A DNA stretch of 64,000 bases from Ruminococcus sp. (GCA_017464765.1 JAFTYK010000039.1:1-64000), one strand, 5' to 3'. Numbered from the stretch's first letter, positions 24,085 to 32,512 are shown. Translations and numbers: made by a program. Notes: a model not told the origin generated them from the sequence alone.

Positions 24085-26016
24085 TCAACCATTCATCTTT
24101 GTGTAGTTAAGTAAACCACCGCAGATAGCGATATCTTTCTGACGCTGAGTGAGTTCACACTTAGCTTTGATTGTTTCGCCTGTAGTTTTATTTAAGATTG
24201 TAACTGTGTCACCATTTAAGATTTCAGCCTTAATATCATTAAGCTCAAGCTCATCGAAAAGACTGATTTTATCGTAGTCACTCTCGTTGATGAACTCGAG
24301 TGGTAAGATACCTGCGTTGATGAGGTTAGCTCTGTGAATTCTTGCAAAGCTCTTAACAAGAACAGCCTTAACACCTAAGTAAAGTGGAGCAAGAGCAGCA
24401 TGCTCTCGTGAAGAACCCTGACCATAGTTAGCGCCACCAACGATGATAGAACTGCCTAAAGTCTTAGCTCTTTCAGGGAACTGTGTATCACAAACTGTGA
24501 AGCAGTGCTGTGAAATAGCAGGAATATTAGAACGAAGTGGTAAAATCTTAGCGCCTGCAGGCATAATATGGTCAGTTGTGATGTTGTCCTCAACCTTGAG
24601 TGAACAAGAAGCTTTGATAGAATCTTCCATAGGATATGTAGCAGGGAACTCCTTGATGTTAGGACCACGAAGAACGTTGATGTTATCCATTTCTTCTACA
24701 GATGCAGGCTCGATAATCATATTATCATTGATTAAGAACTGCTCAGGCATTTCAACCTTATATGGATCACCAAGAGTAGTTGGGTCTGTGAATACACCTG
24801 TCAGTGCTGAAGCAGCAGCTGTTTCAGGAGAAACGAGATAAATCTGACCGTCTTTAGTGCCAGAGCGACCTAAGAAGTTACGGTTGAATGTACGTAAAGA
24901 AATACCTGCACTGTTAGGTGACTGACCCATACCGATACATGGACCACAAGCTGACTCAAGAATTCTAGCGCCCGCGGCGATCATATCAGCCAAAGCACCA
25001 TTTTCAGAGAGCATTGTGAGTACCTGTTTTGAACCGGGAGCGATAGAAAGAGATACATCAGGATGAACAGTTTTACCCTTTAAGATGTGAGCAACTGTCA
25101 TAAGGTCAGCATAGCTTGAGTTAGTACAAGAACCAATACAAACCTGATCGATTTTCTGACCTTTCAGTTCAGCGATTGGCTTGATATTATCAGGGGAGTG
25201 AGGGCAAGCAGCGAGTGGCTCGAGTTCGTCCAAATCAATGACGATATGTTCGTCGTATACTGCGTCCTCGTCAGCCTTAAGTTCAATATAATCCTCCTCA
25301 CGACCCTGAGCCTTTAAGAACTCTCTTGTTGTTTCATCGCTTGGGAAGATAGAAGTAGTAGCGCCAAGCTCAGCGCCCATATTTGTGATAGTAGCACGCT
25401 GAGGAACAGAAAGTGTCTTAACACCTTCGCCTGCGTACTCAATGATTTTACCTACGCCACCCTTAACGCTCATAATCTCAAGAACCTTAAGGATAATATC
25501 TTTAGCAGAAACCCAAGGCTTTAATTCGCCCTTAAGCTCAACCTTAACAATGTTAGGCATGGTGATGTAGTAAGCGCCACCGCCCATAGCAACAGCAACG
25601 TCGAGACCACCGGCGCCGATAGAAAGCATACCGATACCACCGCCAGTAGGTGTATGGCTATCAGAACCGATTAATGTCTTACCCGGTTTCGAAAATCTCT
25701 CGAGATGAACCTGATGACAAATACCATTACCAGGTCGAGAGAAGTAGATGCCGTGTTTTTTACAAACTGTCTGAATGAATCTGTGGTCATCAGCGTTTTC
25801 AAAGCCTGTCTGTAATGTGTTGTGGTCAATATATGCAACACTTCTTTCAGTCTTAACTCTAGGTACTCCCATAGCCTCAAATTCGAGGTATGCCATAGTA
25901 CCTGTAGCGTCCTGAGTTAAAGTCTGGTCGATTCTAAGACCGATGTCAGTGCCTTTGATCATTTCGCCACTGACGATATGTTCTTTAATGATTTTTTCAG
26001 CAATTGAATATCCCAT
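24085..26016 (-). CDS. acn: Aconitate hydratase
   Basis: Isomerises citrate to isocitrate with a [4Fe-4S] cluster. 643 residues from the ATG at 26016, with GGAGGTT upstream; the frame extends 72 codons further 5' but that part lacks a ribosome site, runs through the promoter and has no homology. Cluster cysteines are in CIGSCTNSSY and in the ACGPCIGMGQ block, with the swivel-domain motif GSSREHAALAPLYLGVKAV near the C-terminus. The length is that of the short clostridial or Thermotoga-type aconitases, shorter than the 850-900 residue AcnA and AcnB. First gene of the acn-icd-rex operon. Confidence 0.95.
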   Translation of the reverse strand: MGYSIAEKIIKEHIVSGEMIKGTDIGLRIDQTLTQDATGTMAYLEFEAMGVPRVKTERSVAYIDHNTLQTGFENADDHRFIQTVCKKHGIYFSRPGNGICHQVHLERFSKPGKTLIGSDSHTPTGGGIGMLSIGAGGLDVAVAMGGGAYYITMPNIVKVELKGELKPWVSAKDIILKVLEIMSVKGGVGKIIEYAGEGVKTLSVPQRATITNMGAELGATTSIFPSDETTREFLKAQGREEDYIELKADEDAVYDEHIVIDLDELEPLAACPHSPDNIKPIAELKGQKIDQVCIGSCTNSSYADLMTVAHILKGKTVHPDVSLSIAPGSKQVLTMLSENGALADMIAAGARILESACGPCIGMGQSPNSAGISLRTFNRNFLGRSGTKDGQIYLVSPETAAASALTGVFTDPTTLGDPYKVEMPEQFLINDNMIIEPASVEEMDNINVLRGPNIKEFPATYPMEDSIKASCSLKVEDNITTDHIMPAGAKILPLRSNIPAISQHCFTVCDTQFPERAKTLGSSIIVGGANYGQGSSREHAALAPLYLGVKAVLVKSFARIHRANLINAGILPLEFINESDYDKISLFDELELNDIKAEILNGDTVTILNKTTGETIKAKCELTQRQKDIAICGGLLNYTKMNG

Positions 26017-26064
26017 AATAAACCTCCATCTGCAAGATATAGAATTTTGAAAAACATATATTAC

Positions 26065-26093
26065 ATTATACCAAAAACCATTTATAAAGTAAA
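26065..26093 (-). promoter_or_regulatory. Sigma-A promoter of acn-icd-rex
   Basis: On the minus strand: TTTACT (26093-26088), 17-base spacer, TATAAT (26070-26065), about 45 bases before the acn start codon. Confidence 0.75.
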
Positions 26094-26160
26094 GCAAATA
26101 TTGAGTGAGCTTATAAGCTCTTTTTCGGTAATATTTTACATAGTAATTGTGACGCAAAAG

Positions 26161-26169
26161 TGCTATAAT
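26161..26169 (+). promoter_or_regulatory. Extended -10 promoter of typA
   Basis: TGCTATAAT at 26161-26169 has the TGn extension. No good -35 is found at 16-18 bases, which fits an extended -10 promoter. The start codon is 35 bases downstream. Confidence 0.65.
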
Positions 26170-26203
26170 TCTAAAATGTGTAAAAATGTTAAAAGGTGAT
26201 GTT

Positions 26204-28024
26204 ATGAATAACAGAGAAGATATCAGAAACATAGCTATTATTGCTCACGTTGACCACGGTAAAACAACCCTTGTTGACCAGCTGCTTAAACAGAGCGGAA
26301 TTTTCAGAGCAAATGAGTCGGTAGCGGAAAGAGTTATGGACTCTAACGACCTTGAGCGTGAAAGAGGAATCACTATTCTCTCAAAAAATACTGCCGTTAT
26401 GTACAATGATGTAAAAATTAACATCGTTGATACCCCTGGACACGCTGATTTTGGTGGTGAGGTTGAGCGAATCCTCACTATGGTTGATGGTGTACTGCTT
26501 TTGGTTGATGCTTTTGAAGGTTGTATGCCACAGACAAGATTCGTGCTTAAGAAAGCTTTAGGTTTACACAAAAAGCCTTTAGTTGTTGTTAATAAAATTG
26601 ACCGTCCGGGCGCACGTCCTGAAGAGGTTGTAGATGAGGTGCTCGACCTATTTATTGAGCTTGGTGCTGACGATGACCAGCTCGAATTCCCTGTAGTTTA
26701 CGCTTCTGGAAGAGATGGTATAGCTTCTTTGGACCCTTACGAAATGGGTACTGATATGAAGCCTCTTTTTGAGAAAATTGTTGCTGAAATTCCTGCTCCA
26801 CAGGGAGACGTTGACGGCGATTTACAGCTTCTTATTTCTAATATTGACTATGATGAGTACGTTGGTAGAATTGGTGTAGGTCGTGTGGAACGCGGAGAGG
26901 TTAAAGTTAACCAACAGGCTGTACTTTGCAAACGTGACGGCACAAATGTCAAGGTTAAAATCTCCAAACTCTATCAGTTTGAGGGCCTGAAGCGTGTTGA
27001 AACTGAAAGCGCTAAAATGGGCGATTTGGTTTGCGTAAGCGGTATTGCTGACCTTAATATCGGTGAAACTATCTGTTGCGTTGACGATGTGGATCCGCTT
27101 CCGTTTGTGAAGATAGACGAGCCTACTGTTTCAATGAACTTCATTGTAAACAACAGTCCGTTTGCAGGTAGAGAGGGCAAGTACGTTACTTCACGTAATC
27201 TTAGAGACAGACTATTTAAAGAAGTCGAAACAAACGTTGCTATGCGTGTTGAAGAGACTGATTCAGCTGATACATTCAAAGTTTCAGGCAGAGGTGAACT
27301 GCACCTCTCTATCCTTATCGAAACAATGCGTCGTGAGGGATATGAGTTCCAGATTTCACGTCCACAGGTTATTACTAAACACATTGATGGAGTTCTTTGC
27401 GAACCTATCGAGTATCTTATGATTGAAGTTCCTGATACTTATGTTGGTGCAGTTATGGAAAAACTCGGCTCACGTAAAGCTGAGCTTATCAATATGGGGA
27501 CCAGAGAAAGCGGTATCACTCACATTGAGTTCAGAATTCCATCTCGTGGACTTATGGGTTATCGCCCTGAGTTTTTGACCGATACTAACGGAAATGGTAT
27601 TATGAACCACGTATTCGATTCTTACGAGCCATTTAAGGGCGAAATTATTACCCGTCATCAGGGTTCACTTATCGCTTTTGAAACAGGAGAAACAGTTACT
27701 TATGGTTTGTATGCGGCTCAGGAACGTGGCAGACTATTTGTCGGCGCAGGAGTACCGGTGTACGAGGGTATGATTGTCGGTGCTTGTCCAAAGGCTGAGG
27801 ATATTACCGTTAATGTATGTAAGAAAAAACACATCACAAATACACGTGCTTCAGGTTCTGACGATGCGTTAAAACTTACACCACCGTCAATTCTATCTCT
27901 TGAGCAGTGCATTGAGTTTATTGCTGACGATGAGTTAGTCGAAGTTACCCCTGAAAACATTCGTATGCGTAAGCAGATTCTTTCAAAAGAGCTTCGTATG
28001 AAAAAACAATTCAAAAAGAACTAA
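26204..28024 (+). CDS. typA: Ribosome-associated GTPase TypA/BipA
   Basis: 606 residues from the ATG at 26204 (AAGGTGAT upstream); a second ATG at 26186 has no ribosome site. Translational GTPase with G1 AHVDHGKTT, switch I with ERERGITI, G3 DTPGHADFGGEVER and G4 NKID, followed by the EF-G-like domains II, III and V and the TypA-specific C-terminal domain, ending at GEIITRHQGSL and KKKHITNTRASGSDDALKL. It assists ribosome assembly and stress growth. Neighbours are unrelated and it appears monocistronic. Confidence 0.97.
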   Translation: MNNREDIRNIAIIAHVDHGKTTLVDQLLKQSGIFRANESVAERVMDSNDLERERGITILSKNTAVMYNDVKINIVDTPGHADFGGEVERILTMVDGVLLLVDAFEGCMPQTRFVLKKALGLHKKPLVVVNKIDRPGARPEEVVDEVLDLFIELGADDDQLEFPVVYASGRDGIASLDPYEMGTDMKPLFEKIVAEIPAPQGDVDGDLQLLISNIDYDEYVGRIGVGRVERGEVKVNQQAVLCKRDGTNVKVKISKLYQFEGLKRVETESAKMGDLVCVSGIADLNIGETICCVDDVDPLPFVKIDEPTVSMNFIVNNSPFAGREGKYVTSRNLRDRLFKEVETNVAMRVEETDSADTFKVSGRGELHLSILIETMRREGYEFQISRPQVITKHIDGVLCEPIEYLMIEVPDTYVGAVMEKLGSRKAELINMGTRESGITHIEFRIPSRGLMGYRPEFLTDTNGNGIMNHVFDSYEPFKGEIITRHQGSLIAFETGETVTYGLYAAQERGRLFVGAGVPVYEGMIVGACPKAEDITVNVCKKKHITNTRASGSDDALKLTPPSILSLEQCIEFIADDELVEVTPENIRMRKQILSKELRMKKQFKKN

Positions 28025-28052
28025 TTTTTTCTATTGCTTGTTTAGAAATCTG

Positions 28053-28080
28053 ATGTAGGGACGACCATTGGTCGTCCGTA
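28053..28080 (+). repeat. Family B intergenic repeat after typA
   Basis: GTAGGGACGACCATTGGTCG at 28055-28074 followed by TCCGTA. GACGACC / GGTCGTC form a 7-bp stem around a 3-base loop, so a hairpin can form, but no T-run follows. Confidence 0.75.
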
Positions 28081-28127
28081 CATTTATATTGTAGATATTT
28101 AGTATTATTCTTAATAGGAATTATAAT

Positions 28128-29045
28128 ATGAATTTTGTTATCTTAGACCTTGAGTGGAATGGTGCATACAGTAAAAAGGCGAAGAAATTTGTCAATGAAA
28201 TTATCGAATTTGGTGCTGTAAAGACCGACGAAAAATTGAATATTGTCGATACTTTTTCTATGCTCGTTACTCCACAGATAGGAAAGAAGCTTAACACTCG
28301 TGTTGCCGAGCTTACCCATATTACTAATGAAGAGCTTTTTGATTCACACAACACTTTTACCCATGTGTTGTCTAAATTCAAAAAGTTTCTTTCTGATAGC
28401 GTTTTACTTTCTTGGGGTACATCGGATATTCTGACTTTGATGGAAAACTACAAGTACTATACAGGCGATAAGAAGCTCTCATTTATGACTACTTACTGCA
28501 ATTTACAGGCATATTGCGAGTATATGCTTAATCACACAGATAAGTCAAAACAGCTTGGTCTTCAGACTTGTGCTGAAATGCTTTCTATAAGTTGTGACGG
28601 ACTTGAGCTTCACCGAGCAAGCGACGACTCAAAGCTAAGTCTCAAGTGTATGAAAAAACTCTTTGATGATGATAAAATCCGAGATTTTATCGAAGTAGCA
28701 AACGACGAGTTCTATCGTAAAATTACATTTAAAAATACTGTGCTTTACGACATGAAAAATCCGCTTATTGATAAAAAGGAGTTTTACATCTGCTGTGATT
28801 CCTGCGATAAAAAAGCCCGCCGAAAGACTAAATGGGTTATGAAGAACCGTTCTTTCCGTGCGTATTTCAGGTGCAATAAATGTAAACGCGATTTTGAAGG
28901 AAGACTCACTTTCAGACTGAAATATGAGGGAGTAACAGTTGATCGTCGAATTGTCGAAAAGGCGAAAGATGACAAACGAGAAAAACGTAAATCTATACTC
29001 GATAAATTAAAGAAAGAAAATTCTAATTTAGAAAATAAAGTTTGA
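28128..29045 (+). CDS. DEDDh 3'-5' exonuclease domain protein with C-terminal zinc ribbon
   Basis: 305 residues. DLEWNG at 7-12 supplies the first Asp and Glu, FLSDSVLLSWGTSDILTL the second Asp, and ELHRASDDSKL the His and last Asp, as in DnaQ-like DEDDh exonucleases; clostridial homologues are annotated KapD-like. A C-terminal part (about 220-265) has four cysteines in CCDSC and CNKCKR arranged like a zinc ribbon, which may contact nucleic acid. It has no clear ribosome site beyond AGGAA at 28117. The substrate (DNA or RNA) cannot be told. Confidence 0.85.
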   Translation: MNFVILDLEWNGAYSKKAKKFVNEIIEFGAVKTDEKLNIVDTFSMLVTPQIGKKLNTRVAELTHITNEELFDSHNTFTHVLSKFKKFLSDSVLLSWGTSDILTLMENYKYYTGDKKLSFMTTYCNLQAYCEYMLNHTDKSKQLGLQTCAEMLSISCDGLELHRASDDSKLSLKCMKKLFDDDKIRDFIEVANDEFYRKITFKNTVLYDMKNPLIDKKEFYICCDSCDKKARRKTKWVMKNRSFRAYFRCNKCKRDFEGRLTFRLKYEGVTVDRRIVEKAKDDKREKRKSILDKLKKENSNLENKV

Positions 29046-29050
29046 TTTTT

Positions 29051-29080
29051 GCGCACTGGCTAAAGCTGGTGCGCTTATTA
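29051..29080 (+). terminator. Hairpin after the exonuclease gene
   Basis: GCGCACTGGC / GCTGGTGCGC stem with a few G-T pairs and a TAAA loop, followed by TTATTATTTTA. Confidence 0.7.
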
Positions 29081-29229
29081 TTTTACAAAAAGGTGTACGC
29101 TTGTATAAAAGTTCAATTTGTTCGACAGCGTTTTCTTTGTCGTAGATTCTAACATTTTGTAGAACCTTTTTGAATTTTGACCAGATTATATGAATGGACT
29201 GTAAATTCGAACAAATATTCGAAAAACTA

Positions 29230-29258
29230 TTGAAATAAGTAGAAAAATCTGCTAAAAT
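29230..29258 (+). promoter_or_regulatory. Sigma-A promoter of the 29.3-29.8 kb gene pair
   Basis: TTGAAA at 29230-29235, 17-base spacer, TAAAAT at 29253-29258. Confidence 0.65.
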
Positions 29259-29332
29259 AAAAGTCGAAGTCAAGCCCCAGCTTCAACGAATAAGTTTGTT
29301 TTACTCACTAATGACGGAAAGGACGAAGAACT

Positions 29333-29548
29333 ATGGATTACATAAAATGGTCTCAGGAATATTTCTTAGAAGCGCAAAAGGTTTTGAAAGCAATTGAAAA
29401 TAAAAAGAAAAAACTACGCAATGCCTCACTCGATGAAAGGCACACCATCAATGCTGATATTATACGTCTTCGAAACATCTACTATGAGTGTATGCTGACT
29501 GCAAAACATCTTTCAGAGCGTGCTGGAGTGATGCTCGATGCAGCATAA
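29333..29548 (+). CDS. 71-residue coiled-coil protein, unknown
   Basis: Highly charged, helix-rich: heptad-like runs at about 12-40 (IENKKKKLRNASLDE) and a second helix at 43-65. No membrane segment, signal peptide or zinc motif. The ATG at 29333 follows GAAAGGACG. It overlaps the next gene by 11 bases, so the two are co-translated and the product may work with the sigma-like protein. I recognise no family. Similar small gene pairs occur in clostridial mobile elements, but no other element genes are near. Confidence 0.65.
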   Translation: MDYIKWSQEYFLEAQKVLKAIENKKKKLRNASLDERHTINADIIRLRNIYYECMLTAKHLSERAGVMLDAA

Positions 29549-29828
29549 TTTAGCACACATTACCGAAGAGAATAATCATCTTATTTCGTATTCGATGTAT
29601 GATAACAATTCTACAAATAAAAAAGCAATCGAAAATATGAAAAAGCTTTTGTCTATGGCTATGGTTAGTGAGCTTACTCAAAGACAGCGTGAATGTCTTG
29701 TTATGTATTATTACGAGAACAAGCGCATGAACGAGATAGCATCTATCCTTTCGCTTTCTCCTTCCACTGTCACACGTCACATAAAAGCCGCTCAGAAAAA
29801 GCTAAAAAGTATTGCTAAATACTGCTAA
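29538..29828 (+). CDS. Sigma-70 region 4-type DNA-binding protein (no region 2)
   Basis: 96 residues. The C-terminal half holds a sigma-70 region 4 helix-turn-helix: LTQRQRECLVMYYYENKRMN, then EIASILSLSPSTVTRHIKAA with the recognition helix. The N-terminal 40 residues have no region 2 (core-binding, -10 recognition) features. It is thus not a full sigma factor, and more like the region 4-only proteins found in phages and integrative elements, or LuxR/sigma-like regulators. It overlaps the upstream coiled-coil gene and ends in its own terminator. Target promoters are unknown. Confidence 0.75.
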   Translation: MQHNLAHITEENNHLISYSMYDNNSTNKKAIENMKKLLSMAMVSELTQRQRECLVMYYYENKRMNEIASILSLSPSTVTRHIKAAQKKLKSIAKYC

Positions 29829-29831
29829 AAA

Positions 29832-29857
29832 AGCCCCTCGATTTCGAGGGGCTTTTT
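29832..29857 (+). terminator. Rho-independent terminator
   Basis: 10-bp perfect stem AGCCCCTCGA / TCGAGGGGCT, 2-base loop, T-run. Confidence 0.94.
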
Positions 29858-29892
29858 ACTTGAAAAAATAAATAAAAATTTTAAAATAAAAG

Positions 29893-29920
29893 TGAACTAA
29901 AGTGTAAGCTCAATCGTATA
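29893..29920 (+). promoter_or_regulatory. Candidate ECF-sigma autoregulatory promoter
   Basis: TGAACT at 29893-29898, 16-base spacer, CGTATA at 29915-29920. This matches the general ECF promoter form (TGAAC in the -35, CGTA in the -10) and lies about 30 bases upstream of an ECF sigma gene. Confidence 0.55.
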
Positions 29921-29950
29921 TATTATGAAAGCTTTCAAGGAGGTGTGAGC

Positions 29951-30448
29951 GTGAAAAAAGAATATGAAAAATTGGTTGAAGAACACGGTTTAAACCTTAC
30001 TAAGCTTTGTTTATCACTGTGCAATAATTCAATAGACGCTCAGGACCTCTATCAATCTACATGGGAAAAAGTTTTTCGAAAATACAAGCTATACAAAAAG
30101 GAACAGCCTTTTGAAAAATGGTTGTTTTCAGTTTGTATTAACACGCATCGTGACATGCTGAAACGCTTTGATGTTAGAAGGGCTTTTAGATTTAATTCAT
30201 CTGATGAGCAAGAGTTGTTTTTATCATCCATACCTTTTTATGAAGAGGAAAAAGACGATTATATATCCTTGCATAACGCTCTAAATATCCTAAGAAGAGA
30301 ACAACGTGAGGTCATAGTTCTATATTATTTCAAAGATTATTCTATATCCGAATTATCCGAAATACTTTCTATCCCCGAGGGTACAGTTAAGTCACGATTA
30401 CACAAAGCACGAGAATTACTGAAAAAGGAGTTGAACTTTGATGAATGA
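29951..30448 (+). CDS. ECF-type RNA polymerase sigma factor
   Basis: 165 residues from the GTG at 29951, which has AAGGAGG seven bases upstream (a GTG at 29945 overlaps the ribosome site). Region 2 at about 10-75 with AQDLYQSTWEKVFRKY and FEKWLFSVCINTHRDMLKR; region 4 at about 105-160 with LRREQREVIVLYYFKDYSIS and EGTVKSRLHKARELLKKEL. It overlaps by 8 bases a membrane protein that is probably its anti-sigma factor. A promoter of ECF type upstream suggests autoregulation. The signal is unknown. Confidence 0.93.
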   Translation: MKKEYEKLVEEHGLNLTKLCLSLCNNSIDAQDLYQSTWEKVFRKYKLYKKEQPFEKWLFSVCINTHRDMLKRFDVRRAFRFNSSDEQELFLSSIPFYEEEKDDYISLHNALNILRREQREVIVLYYFKDYSISELSEILSIPEGTVKSRLHKARELLKKELNFDE

Positions 30449-31259
30449 AAAAAAATTTGATGAGATGATGAAAGCTTATTGCGATAGAGAAGTTGATTCT
30501 TTCGAGCTAAAAGAGAGGAGAAATCCTGTGAAATACACTTCTGTGTTAGCGGCTGCCTTGGTGCTTGCAATTCTTGCTACCATTGTTGTAGTCCCGCGAG
30601 CGTCATCTGATAACAGTTTTACGCTAACTGTATCAGCTGCACAGTCAGAAAAAGAAGATGTTTTACACTATGTTGTATCAGAAGAAAAACTGTACAGTAT
30701 TAAAGTATCGGAATCCGAAAGTGATGAGACGATAACAACTGATGTTGCGTACGGAAAGGACGATGATATAGAATATCTTGCTTTGAGTCCTCTTTTCAAC
30801 GTTACAGGTGAAAATATTGAAAAAGTTCGCGCGTATTCTGATAAGGGTAATATTGCAATTGCTTTATGCGCGAAAAATTACAATGCTACCGAAATATCTA
30901 ATTATGACAATTTTTCTATTGATGAAGGAGAGCCTGACCCCCTTGTTGTTACCCCATATGTAAAAGATAGCGAAGGTAACTATGTTGAGGCTAATCCTGA
31001 TACGTGGCAAGACAGATATCTTAAAAGCTATTCCTGTGTTGAAATCGAAGACATAAACAGAAACCCTGATGAAAAATATATCAGTATTTCTTGTTATCCA
31101 ATCGATAAAAACTGTGAATTTCTGATGCCAGAGAATTTTTCGTCGGATTATAGCGATAAAGTAACAATTGAGGTTACTTATTTAAATGGTGAAGTTCAGA
31201 AAAAATACGCTAATATTACCTTCGAAGATAGTAATATGATTGTTGATGTTATTAAATAA
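30441..31259 (+). CDS. Single-pass membrane protein, probable anti-sigma factor
   Basis: 272 residues from the ATG at 30441 (AAAAGGAG ten bases upstream). A cytosolic N-terminus of about 30 residues is followed by one transmembrane helix (about 33-52, TSVLAAALVLAILATIVVV) and a 220-residue extracellular domain rich in acidic residues. The gene is coupled to the ECF sigma gene, the normal place for an anti-sigma. The short N-terminus lacks the HxxxCxxC zinc motif of ZAS-type anti-sigmas, so binding must use another fold. The extracellular domain resembles DUF4179-like anti-sigma sensors, but this is not certain. Confidence 0.7.
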   Translation: MNEKKFDEMMKAYCDREVDSFELKERRNPVKYTSVLAAALVLAILATIVVVPRASSDNSFTLTVSAAQSEKEDVLHYVVSEEKLYSIKVSESESDETITTDVAYGKDDDIEYLALSPLFNVTGENIEKVRAYSDKGNIAIALCAKNYNATEISNYDNFSIDEGEPDPLVVTPYVKDSEGNYVEANPDTWQDRYLKSYSCVEIEDINRNPDEKYISISCYPIDKNCEFLMPENFSSDYSDKVTIEVTYLNGEVQKKYANITFEDSNMIVDVIK

Positions 31260-31283
31260 AGTATTTTTGCATAATCCTAAATC

Positions 31284-31314
31284 AAAAGACCTACTCAACA
31301 CGAGTAGGTCTTTT
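31284..31314. terminator. Bidirectional terminator
   Basis: AAAAGACCTACTC / GAGTAGGTCTTTT with a 5-base loop. It serves the anti-sigma gene and the convergent 69-residue gene. Confidence 0.93.
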
Positions 31315-31334
31315 GTATGTTACTTTTTTAATGT

Positions 31335-31544
31335 TTACAGTGCGAAATCCTCTGGCTTGAATTTAGGAAGAGAATTGTTTCGCTTAGGTACTCTCATAAT
31401 CGGATTGTATTCATACTTTCGGCATTTACCGTTTTTGAGTACCTTGTTCATAGTGCAGAACTGCGCACCGTTATTTATCTGAGAGTGAGCGCAGTAGTCG
31501 CAACTCACAGGAATGTTGTTTCCGAAAAGCTTAACTTTTTTCAT
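31335..31544 (-). CDS. 69-residue four-cysteine protein, unknown
   Basis: Cysteines at 15, 18, 30 and 41 (VSCDYCAHS, then AQFCTMNK and NGKCRKYEY) give a C-x2-C-x11-C-x10-C arrangement that suggests a small zinc or iron site. The C-terminal part is basic and proline-rich. GGAGGAATT precedes the ATG, and a promoter sits at 31577-31605. Homologous small proteins seem widespread in clostridia, as I recall, with no known function. It is divergent from pgeF and shares its -35 box. Confidence 0.75.
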   Translation of the reverse strand: MKKVKLFGNNIPVSCDYCAHSQINNGAQFCTMNKVLKNGKCRKYEYNPIMRVPKRNNSLPKFKPEDFAL

Positions 31545-31576
31545 AATTCCTCCGACAGAAAGTATTCTGTGACTTG

Positions 31577-31605
31577 ATTATACCACGATTATATTTTACT
31601 TGCAA
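31577..31605 (-). promoter_or_regulatory. Promoter of the four-cysteine gene, sharing its -35 with pgeF
   Basis: Minus strand TTGCAA (31605-31600), 17-base spacer, TATAAT (31582-31577). TTGCAA is its own reverse complement, so the same six bases are the -35 of the divergent promoter. Confidence 0.75.
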
Positions 31606-31628
31606 GCATAAGATAAGTATAGTATAAT
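31600..31628 (+). promoter_or_regulatory. Promoter of pgeF, sharing its -35 with the four-cysteine gene
   Basis: TTGCAA at 31600-31605, 17-base spacer, TATAAT at 31623-31628. Confidence 0.75.
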
Positions 31629-31650
31629 TTCAGTACTTTGAGGTGATTTT

Positions 31651-32475
31651 ATGACTATTAAGTCTGGTACAATGACTCTGAATAAAAACAAAGGAGTCAG
31701 TTTTTTAACATATAATCGTTTATCTGAAATTGATTTTATCAATCACGCTTTTTCTACCCGTTTAGGCGGTGTGTCCAAGGGTATATTTGAAAGTATGAAT
31801 CTTTCCTTTGAACATGATGACTTTAGCGATGTTACCGAAAATTATAAGCGTATGTGTGATGCGTGTGGATTTGAATTCGAATCACTTGTGGCTTCATCTC
31901 AGGACCACCACACCTTTGTGCGCGTATGTACTAAAGAAAACTGCGGTGTCGGCATATATAAGCCGAAAGATATAAAGAGTGTAGACGCTTTGGTGACTAA
32001 CGAAAAAGGTGTAACATTAGTTACTTATTATGCAGATTGCACACCGCTTTTCTTTGTTGATACTAAGAAAAAAGCGATTGGTCTTGCTCACGCAGGTTGG
32101 CGAGGAACAGTAGGAAAAATTGGCGCTGAAGTTATAAAGACGATGACCTTGAACTACGGTACGGATCCTGATGATTTGATTTGCGCTATCGGTCCTGCAA
32201 TTTCAAAATGCTGTTACGAGGTTGATAAGATGTGTGCAGATAATTTCTACTCTTTAGGCCTTGATGACAGTAGATTTGTTTTTCCCAGAGAAGACGGAAA
32301 ATTTATGGTTGACCTTCTTGAGTGTAATCGTCAGATTCTTGTAGAAGCGGGTGTGAAAGCGGAGAATATCACGGTTTCAGATTTATGTACCAAGTGTAAT
32401 AGTGAACTTTTGTGGAGCCATCGAGCTACAAACGGAAAGCGTGGTACAATGTCAGCTTTTATGAGTCTAAAATAA
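31651..32475 (+). CDS. pgeF: Laccase-domain purine nucleosidase / peptidoglycan editing factor (YfiH family)
   Basis: 274 residues. The family motifs are ADCTPLFFVD (near 131) and LAHAGWRGTVGKIG (near 147), with IGPAISKCCYEVD and a C-terminal LLWSHRATNGKRGTM; the His/Cys triad of the DUF152 fold is present. Family members remove misincorporated amino acids from peptidoglycan precursors and show purine nucleoside phosphorylase activity. The ATG follows TGAGGTGATTTT. Single-gene unit with its own promoter and terminator. Confidence 0.93.
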   Translation: MTIKSGTMTLNKNKGVSFLTYNRLSEIDFINHAFSTRLGGVSKGIFESMNLSFEHDDFSDVTENYKRMCDACGFEFESLVASSQDHHTFVRVCTKENCGVGIYKPKDIKSVDALVTNEKGVTLVTYYADCTPLFFVDTKKKAIGLAHAGWRGTVGKIGAEVIKTMTLNYGTDPDDLICAIGPAISKCCYEVDKMCADNFYSLGLDDSRFVFPREDGKFMVDLLECNRQILVEAGVKAENITVSDLCTKCNSELLWSHRATNGKRGTMSAFMSLK

Positions 32476-32480
32476 AAACA

Positions 32481-32512
32481 AGCACTGCTGATAAAATTTA
32501 GCAGTGCTTTTA
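32481..32512 (+). terminator. Terminator after pgeF
   Basis: AGCACTGCT / AGCAGTGCT with a 10-base AT loop, then TTTATTT. Confidence 0.88.

Noticed and set aside
26017..26232. 72-codon N-terminal extension of aconitase
   Set aside because: It crosses the likely acn promoter, has no ribosome site and its sequence is hydrophobic noise; the ATG at 26016 has GGAGGTT.
31240..31482. 80-codon plus-strand frame over the terminator and the four-cysteine gene
   Set aside because: It runs through a strong terminator and is antisense to a gene with its own promoter, ribosome site and cysteine motif.
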